Source: Tillandsia leiboldiana (lineage: Eukaryota; Streptophyta; Magnoliopsida; Poales; Bromeliaceae). From it: DNA of 64,000 bases. The stretch spans positions 15,882,251 through 15,946,250 of the forward strand of contig CM055065.1 in the NCBI GenBank assembly GCA_029204045.2, in the 5' to 3' direction. Under the pieces are notes generated by a model. The model was not told the origin of the DNA, made no database searches, and saw only the letters and a program-made list of their open reading frames with translations. This document shows positions 56,545 to 64,000 of this stretch, piece by piece (within the stretch, counting starts at the first letter, position 1; each line of letters starts with the position of its first letter). Position numbers and translations under genes: made by a program.

Positions 56545-59110
56545 CTACTGACTACTAGGACGCACCTGCCCACTCGACTGGGGCGTCCTACTCTGACTAT
56601 CTCAATCATTATCATCACGCATCCGGAGCGTAACTCGAGGGGAGCGACCCCACCGAGCTCAAGTATCTCATCATCTCAACTGTCTCATATGCGGCACATG
56701 CAGGCTATGATCCACGATCAACAGATCAGAAACTCACAACTCATTGGGAACCCTCCACGACTCGATCAGGAAATGCCCAAACGCTCTCACAGCTATGTCG
56801 GAGAACCCTCCACGACTCAATCTGATAATGCACAACCCATGGCTAAGTCGGGAAACCTCCACGACTCGATCTGCTAGAGCCCAAACTCACAAAGCTAAGT
56901 CGGAGAACCATCTCCACTACCAAATCAGAAATGCACAACTCCCGATCTAGAATAATCCCATCGATCTCAATAAGGGAAACTCAAACTCATATGACACTAG
57001 AATCTCCCCACGGAGCTCTAAAATTCACTCGCCCTCTGGCACGAGCACACATGCATCCTGAACCTACTCAACCCCTCGGAAGATCTCAATATTTTTAAAA
57101 CTATTTTAAAATCTCAGTTTTCCTTAAAACCGGTCCGACGATTTTTAAAACGGTTCAGATGCCAATCTATGCCAACTAAACATGCAGTCTAGTGTCAAAT
57201 CACTTCTAGATCATGCTAAAAATATTTGGGGATCAGAATTGTCTTCCTATAATTTTCTAGGGAACTATCAGATTTACCAGCTAAGCAAATAATAAGCTAA
57301 ACATGATCAACATGCATACAATAGCTTTAGAGGGCATTCCATACATCTTGTAGAAATTCCAACCCACCTGGAACGCTTTCCGCAGGCAACGCTGAAGTCG
57401 GTGTAGCGCCGAACCGCTCACGGCCAAATCTGCCGAAACATCAAACCCGCGCCGCGCGTGCGCGAACACTGTCGCGGACCTCGGAAAAATTCCCGGAAGC
57501 TCGAACAACCCTCTCGAGTCCTCTAATAAAATCTGCGCGCACTCCGGCCCTCGCTGTCCACTCACAGCACACGCGTAAGCATTCCTCGGCTCCGCGTAGT
57601 GAAAAAACCACCTCCCTCAGCCAACAGCACAAAAAGAAGAGAATCACAACCAATTCCAACTCAAAATCTTATTCTAAATCCATAGAATAAATCCAAGGTT
57701 CCAACTACAAATCTGCCAACTTACCTCGTACGTTGCTCGACGCGCGAGCGGCTCCACACAAGACCAAGAAGCAGGAAACTCCAAGCTGCCACCATCACTA
57801 AGCTTTCTTTCTTTTCCTTCTCCTTCTTCTCTTTCTTTCCATGCTTTCATCCTTTTCTTTTCTTTCTTTTTCTTTTTCCTCTTCTTCACTTTTCTTTTTC
57901 TTTCTCTCTGATTCCAGCTGAGAAGAGAGGAGGTGGGGGAGTCCTTAAATAGAGAAGAGAGGGAGTCAACAGTCAACATGGTGGTTGGGGAAGCAAAATT
58001 AACGAAATGCCCTTGCTAAATCACCAAAAAACACATCCTGCACTATGGGGTACCGTACTCTCCATTTAGTACCGGTACCCAAGAGCTTGTTCCGGAATTC
58101 CTCTCTCGGTTCCGGAAGTCCAAGCCAACCGCAAAAACCGCCCAAGCGCGCATGCGCGGCACCCAAGCGCCAGCCGCGCGGGCCCATGCGCGCGCCGCGC
58201 GGCGCCCGCTCCTGCGGCGCGGCCCACTGCGCGCGGCCCGCGCGCCAGCCTGTGCACTCCAACCGTGTGCTCCACTGCTGCAGACCCTTCATCCATGGAC
58301 AATAATTCCAAAATCCACCACCCACCAACATTAACACCAACCTCAAACAATAGCCAAACCGTTTTCAAAAACCAAAACCAAGCTTTCTCTCTCTCTCTCT
58401 AAAAAAACTGCAATACCTTCCATGAGGCCCGACGCGCTGCAGCGCTCCGCTCGGCTTCCAACGGTAGGTCCGCACTACAAGCACACCTTCACCTCTCTCA
58501 TTTCCTTCTTTTACTTCTCCTCAATTCCACCTCTTCTTCTCCTTCTTCTTCATTCTTTCATTCCTCTGTTCTCTTTAATTTCCTCTGTTTGAGCAGGGAA
58601 GAAGAAGGGTGACGTGCACACTTAATTAATTAGTGGCTTGGACAAGTCAAGGCAACTAATTAAAGGCAATGGCCAATATACCTTCAACACAACATCTCAA
58701 TCCACTTCCCATTCTCTTTCCTCTTTCACTAATTCTTTCTCTCTTAAACTCCAAGCAGATGACACTAATTAATAATTAATTATTTAATCCCTCAAATGCC
58801 AACTCCACTCACTTTTGCCTTCGGGGCCTCCCTACCAGTCCTAAACCGAACCTCCCGAACTCCGCTGTAATCTGAAAATACACATGTTCCAAACCTTTTC
58901 CAATTTTTTCTGCACACAACTGTGGAGTTTGAGGCTCTAACAAACCGGTCCTCTAACGGCGCACAATGCCCGGAAAATTCCGATTCAAGCTGGGGCTTCC
59001 GCGTCGATCCGACTCAACCCGAACTCGTCTGTAAACACATATGGAACACGCCCAAGGTGATTTCTCTCGCACCACGCATCTTGCGAGGTCGGTGCGCTCT
59101 AAGTCCCGGT
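56545..59110 (-). repeat. Element O 3' LTR, proximal part (block 2, second assembly copy)
   Basis: Reverse complement of 20666-23240, with the same copia junction on the left and the same B junction on the right (target sequence CCGGT at 59106-59110). The small differences are mainly one-base indels. It includes the reverse complements of the GAGTCGTGGAGG repeats (about 56735-56930), the donor-like site (about 57720-57735) and the CpG-rich block (58140-58250). No gene is seen. Confidence 0.85.
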
Positions 59111-62100
59111 TGTAGAGTACCGTGAATTCGGATGGCGCGCCGACCTCGCAAGATGGCGTGGGTGCGGAGGATTGCCTCGGCATGTTTGCTTATGTGTTTA
59201 CAGATGATGTCGGGTTGATGCGGATCAATGCGGAAGCCCCAGCTTTGATTCGGGGATTTTCCGGGCTTGGCGCACCGATTGAGGACCGGAATTGGGAACA
59301 CCGATTTCACAGTGGAGTGCAGGAATTCGGGTACACTTGAACAGGTGTGTTTTCAAATTACAGCGGATTTCGGGAGGTTCCGGACTAACACGGAGAACCC
59401 GAAGGCGAAAAGTGAGTTGGAACTGACAGTTTTGGAGCCGGTTTTTGGATGAGCACCCCCCGACTTAACGGTTGAGCTTTTTGAGGAGAAAAAGTTGTGG
59501 ACATGTGTATTTTCAGTTTACAGCGGAGTTCGGGAGGTTTCGGATCCGTGCGGAGGAGCCCCCGAGGGCAAAAAGTGAGTTGACGGGGGCTTTTGATGGA
59601 TTATTAAATTATTAAATTAATTAGTGGTTTAATTGGCTTTGGTCTGGTTAGTAAAAAAGAAAAGAAAGAGAAGGTTGGTTTTGGGGTGCTTGAGATATTT
59701 TGCATTGGTGCATTTAATGCTGCCCACTACCACGCTAATTAAGTTTTCCTAATTAAGAAGCCTCCACGTCATTCGTCTCCTTCACAAGCAAGCAGAGGAA
59801 GGAGTTAGACAAAAGGAGAAAAGGAAAAGGAAGAAGAGAAAGAAAAAGAAGGAAGTGAGAGTGGTTTTATGTTGGACCTTCTCCTTGAAGCCGTATGCAG
59901 CAGCGGAACGTGCGCGTCGACCCTCCAACAAGGTAAGTGCAGTTTGGTTTTTTTAGAGTGAGAGAGAAGCTTGGGTTTTCTTCTTCTGGATTTTGGATTG
60001 TGGGTTGGAGCTCTTGGAGGTGTTGGTGGTGGACTGTTGTCCACGCGTGTTTGGAGGGCCGCAGGAGGGGAGCCGCGCGGGCGCGCCTGGGCGCCGCGCG
60101 CGGTTGGCGCAGCCTGGTGCGCGGGCGCGCAGAGGTGCCGCGCGCAGCAGCTGCGGGCGCTGCGTGCACGGCCGGCGGCGCACAGCAGTGCCGCTGTCAG
60201 GCAGCAGCGCGCGCGGGGCGCGCTGCCCGCGCACAGGCGCGCGCGGGCGGCCGCGCGCTGGCGACCGCGCGCAGGTGCGCGCAGAGCTGGGCGCGCGCGG
60301 CGGGGGCAGCGCGTCGCCGCGCGTGCGCATTGGCGCTGCGCGGGCGGGCGCCACGCGCGCAGCGCGGCGGCGCGGGGGCACTACGGCGCCGCGCAGCGCA
60401 GGACGCCGCGCTGCATGCCCAGTCGCCGTGCGGCGGGCCCTGGTGCCGCGCGCCAGTAGCAGCGCTGCGGCCAGAGCGCCAGCAGCAGCGCGACGGTGGC
60501 AGCGGCACGAGCGACTTGGCATGTGGTGCGTCGAGCGCGCTTGGCGAGGGGCCGGTGGTTGTCGGGTGTCGCAATGGCTTTTGTTAACTGTTTTAGCGTG
60601 GTTTTCCCCTTTTCCTCTCTCACAGGACGTCGACGGGCGGCGTGATTTCGGCAAGGCTCCGTGCGGAAACCGGATCGAGTGTGGCGCACACGTGTTTAGC
60701 GGTACAGTGGTGAATGAGAAGGTTCTGTGTTAGTGAGTGTGCTGTGGGTGCATCTATTTATGTTGAGACTTGGTGTATGATTTTTTGTGGCAGCACGTGG
60801 ATCACCATTAGATTAATTGGATTTTAAATTATGCAAACTGGAGGTGTATAAGGTGGAATTAAGGATTCTATATGTGGACTTTAATTATTTGGTGTGCAAG
60901 TGGAGCGTTGTTTGTACTGTGGGTGATTTCTTTGCAGCAGGTTGTACAGGGGAGATGTAGATTGAGTATGTGGATGTACTTGGAATTAAGTAGTTTGGGT
61001 TATGTGTTTATGTATTTAATTGTGCTTGGAGCATGAAATTTGTGTTGTGGGTTTTATTTTGGGCTGAAGCTTTGGTGTGGGCTGTGTGTTTTGTGACTGT
61101 TGGAGCGCGACCGAGTTTTATTTGATGGCTAGGATGAATTGCTGGTGACAGAATTTTTTTGTAGAGGACTCAGGAATTTTATTCGAACCTCCGGGGTTTT
61201 TTCCGGTAAGCGGCGGTATGTTCGCGCGCGGCGCGTTTTTCGAGGTTTCGTCAATTCGATGTTTCAGCGCTTCACCGACTTCAGCGTTTTGCCTGCGAAA
61301 GCGTTCCAGGTGGGTTGGAATTTCTCCAAAATTTATGGAATGCCCCTTAATGCTATTGAATGCAAGTTGTTCATGTTTATTAGCATTTTCGCTGTTTTTA
61401 CATCTGATAATTGCCTGGAAGTTTCTCTAAAATTTATTGGAACCCCGAATTATTTTTAGTAGACTCCTGATATCACATGACACTAGGTTTCATGCTTTGT
61501 TTGCATCGTGATTGCACCTGAACCGTTTTAAAAAAAACGAAAGTCCGTTTTAAGAAAAATCAATGTTTTCGAAGATGGTTTTTAAGTTATGATTGCCAAA
61601 AGTCTGGCATAGGTTCAGGTGCTTGTTACTCGTGCCGGGGGCCGAGTGGATTTTTAGAGCATGTGGCTGAGTTCTAGTGGCCTGTGAGTTCTTCTTCCTT
61701 GTGGGGATCAATGGGGTTTATCCTAGATCATGGGTTATGTATCTGATTTAGTGGTGGAGATGGTTCTCCCACTTAGTTCTGAGATATTTGGGGTTCTGGT
61801 AGATCGAGTCGGCGGAGGTTTCCCGACTCAGCCATGGTCTTGCATTATCAGATTGAGTCGTTGAGGGTTCTCCGACATAGCTGTGAGAGTATTTGGGCTA
61901 TTCCTTTTGAGTCGAGGTTCTTTTTCCCGACTGAGTTGTGCTCTGAGCTTTGAGATACCGAGCTGTTTGATCGTGGATTATAGCCTGCATGTGCCGCATA
62001 TTTGAGACAGTGAGACAGATGTGATACTTGAGTTCGGTGGGGTCGCACCCCTCGAGCTACGCCCCGGGTGCGATGATGATACCGAGCCTGACGAGGCTAC

Positions 62101-62504
62101 GATGTGGTTATGCTCCTAGTTGATTTACTAGTGGTCGCTTGATACCCCTGGCCGAGCTACCATGGGGTCCTTTGTGTGCGATGAATAGTCGTTTAGGAAC
62201 CGCCCCACGTAAATCCCGTCTCCTTGTGGATGCGTGGTAGTGGGCAAGGTGCATTCCTGACGGACAGGCGCAGGCTGGACTGAGCCATTTTGGCAGTCTT
62301 TGAGATTGGGTGGTATGAGCGGTAGTTACATATTATGTTCCAATAATGTTTTTTTTCTGAGAGGCAGTGATACTAGGCATTGTAGCAGACGAGAGTATGC
62401 GATAGCTGTTATGTGATAGACTTTCCTTTTGAGAAATATTAGCTGAGTTTTCCTTCGCTTATCTATCTATCTACTCTATCTATCTGCATATCTATCTGTT
62501 TGTG
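59111..62504 (+). repeat. Element B LTR (second assembly copy), cut by gap
   Basis: Reverse complement of about 17265-20665. It starts TGTAGAGTACCG and stops inside the (AGAT)n microsatellite at the gap. Many one-base deletions occur in the GC-rich block (60060-60540) relative to 19243-19730. The frames at 59937-60733 are GC artefacts. Confidence 0.88.
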
Positions 62505-62604
62505 NNNNNNNNNNNNNNNNNNNNNNNNNNNNNNNNNNNNNNNNNNNNNNNNNNNNNNNNNNNNNNNNNNNNNNNNNNNNNNNNNNNNNNNNNNNNNNNN
62601 NNNN
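62505..62604. other. Assembly gap of exactly 100 N
   Basis: A second 100-N scaffold placeholder. Confidence 0.99.
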
Positions 62605-63164
62605 AAAAATACAAGCACAATCCTCACAAATCACTCAGACTGTCAAGTACAAAAGTGGAATCATCAAATATGCAGGGTACAGCCTACCTTGACTCTCAAT
62701 GCTGGTAAGAATAATCGGCCACGTTCTACACGATCAGCTTTCTCCGCGCGACCAAGCCGGAACAGCAACACAGGAAATCTGCGCCACAACGGGTATGGAA
62801 CTACTGCTGAGGTAGTTTCCAAGTGGGTACCGTCACCAATAATCCCGGTTCCCACAAAGTATACTGGAGGCAAACAGAAGGTAGCAGATAGATATCTAGG
62901 AAAGGCAGGAAATGAAATACACCTAATTGTCTGAACCATCATGCATAAGGATAGAAACTCTACTATGAACCAGCTATGCTTACACTCACCACTGCTAAAT
63001 GCCTCAAGTACATGCTCAAAGGAAACTACTAAGAAAACAGGCATGCACACTAGGCACACGCGTGCGGCTCACAAACTAACATCTCGAAGACTGCCCATAA
63101 GCTCAGTCAAGCCTGCCCTGTGTCTTAGAAGCGCACCTGCCCACTACCACGTGGGGCTCCTACT
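62605..63164 (-). repeat. Element O LTR distal part (third block)
   Basis: Matches 46490-47064 in the same orientation with many small indels, up to the copia target site CTACT (63160-63164). No gene is seen. Confidence 0.85.
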
Positions 63165-64000
63165 TGTTGGGTTATATGTAATAGAGATAAATAGGGAAAA
63201 AAACAACACCTAGAGGGGGGTGAATAGGTGTAAAAAAAAAACACTCAAAAATCATTGCGCAATAAAACCCAATGCGGAAAATAAAAGAACACGCAAGATT
63301 TTTACGTGGAAAAACTCCAAACCGGAGTAAAAAACCACGGGACCGATAACACGGTGAAATTCACTAGAATGAAACACGTACAAGGTGATTTACGTACTCA
63401 CAGACGACTCAACCTTTTACCATACGCTCCTAGTTGATTTCTCCGCTCGCTCCGCAACGCGCTCGAATCCACGATCTGCGTCCAACGCCGAATCCACGGC
63501 GTCCAACGTCGAGTCCACGACGTCCGACCGAATCCACGGTCTTCACCCAGTAGCACGCTTCGAATCCACGAACGTACCTCGCTCCGAATCCACGAGAGCG
63601 GTTGAACCTTGAATCCACAAGGACACGCGAGTCCACGCGCCGATTTTGGGGAAATCGTTGTTTTTGGGTGGTGATGATCCGCCGAATACTTAGATCAAAG
63701 ATAGATCGGAAATACCATCTAAGTATTCATTAGTTTGATTCAACTCAAGATGTGAGTATGAAAACCTAGAATCAAACTAATCAATAGATGAAGAAACATA
63801 GAGTAATATCTAATGATTTCCTTTCTTCTCTATATGTGGATCTAGGCCGTATAAGATGATATTTGAATATGACGGCTATTTTTATTTTATCGGCCTTTTT
63901 CTAGAAAAAGAATCATAGGGTCTATTTATAGGTTAGAAACCCTAGGAAGGAGATAAGAATCAAAAACCTACCATTTCTGGAAATTTTACGGACGGCGATC
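63165..64000 (-). repeat. Copia element C 3' LTR (partial, third block)
   Basis: Matches 47065-47906 with small indels and runs off the window. The junction to O's LTR is the same as at 47064/47065, so this is the same insertion or its other haplotype. Confidence 0.85.

Overview
This window is plant nuclear DNA made almost entirely of nested transposable elements. The signs are Ty3/gypsy elements with very long LTRs, Ty1/copia elements with a Sirevirus-like layout, initiator-Met-tRNA primer sites, a CACTA-type transposon end and telo-box motifs. I found no host gene, rRNA, tRNA or CRISPR array. I cannot name the species. Most long open frames lie in GC-rich LTR blocks or a (TA)n run and are not genes.

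There are three sequence blocks separated by two gaps of exactly 100 N (26580-26679 and 62505-62604). Block 1 (1-26579) holds: element A, a minus-strand gypsy with damaged gag-pol and 5' LTR (1-5662); element O, an older plus-strand degenerate gypsy (5663-6068, 8879-9664, 20671-23240) into which the others inserted; a solo LTR (6069-8878, TSD AGAGG); element B, a complete minus-strand LTR element with 3878-bp LTRs, TSD ACCGG and no intact gene (9665-20665); and the start of copia element C (23241-26579). Block 2 (26680-62504) holds: element D, a minus-strand degenerate gypsy with 4-kb LTRs (26680-36853); the 3' part of a second copia element C3 carrying a CACTA-like insertion (36854-41162); a poorly resolved stretch (41163-43271); LTR E (43272-46286); one part of O's LTR (46287-47064); a complete copia element C (47065-56544, TSD CTACT); the rest of O's LTR (56545-59110); and most of one B LTR (59111-62504). 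Block 3 (62605-64000) repeats about 46490-47906.

The right end of block 2 (about 53202-62504) is the reverse complement of the right end of block 1 (about 17265-26579), with the same insertion junctions and TSDs. The simplest reading is one locus assembled twice: block 2 is misoriented and the overlap was not merged. Scattered one-base indels near the gaps fit uncorrected long-read contig ends. Element C at 23241 and at 47065 should therefore be counted as one insertion.

A encodes or encoded Gag, protease, RT, RNase H and integrase. B, O and D keep LTR termini, PBS and PPT but share a decayed, non-coding interior, so they look like non-autonomous partners that need proteins from an A-like element. 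Element C keeps Gag, RT, RNase H and an extra ORF downstream of pol, but lacks protease and integrase. The most interesting non-annotated signals are a U5 stem-loop held by compensatory and G-U changes across five LTR families, tandem short hairpins in A-type LTRs, a G-box (CACGTG) array in LTR E, a TCCGGA palindrome array in the copia LTRs, and the extra copia ORF3.
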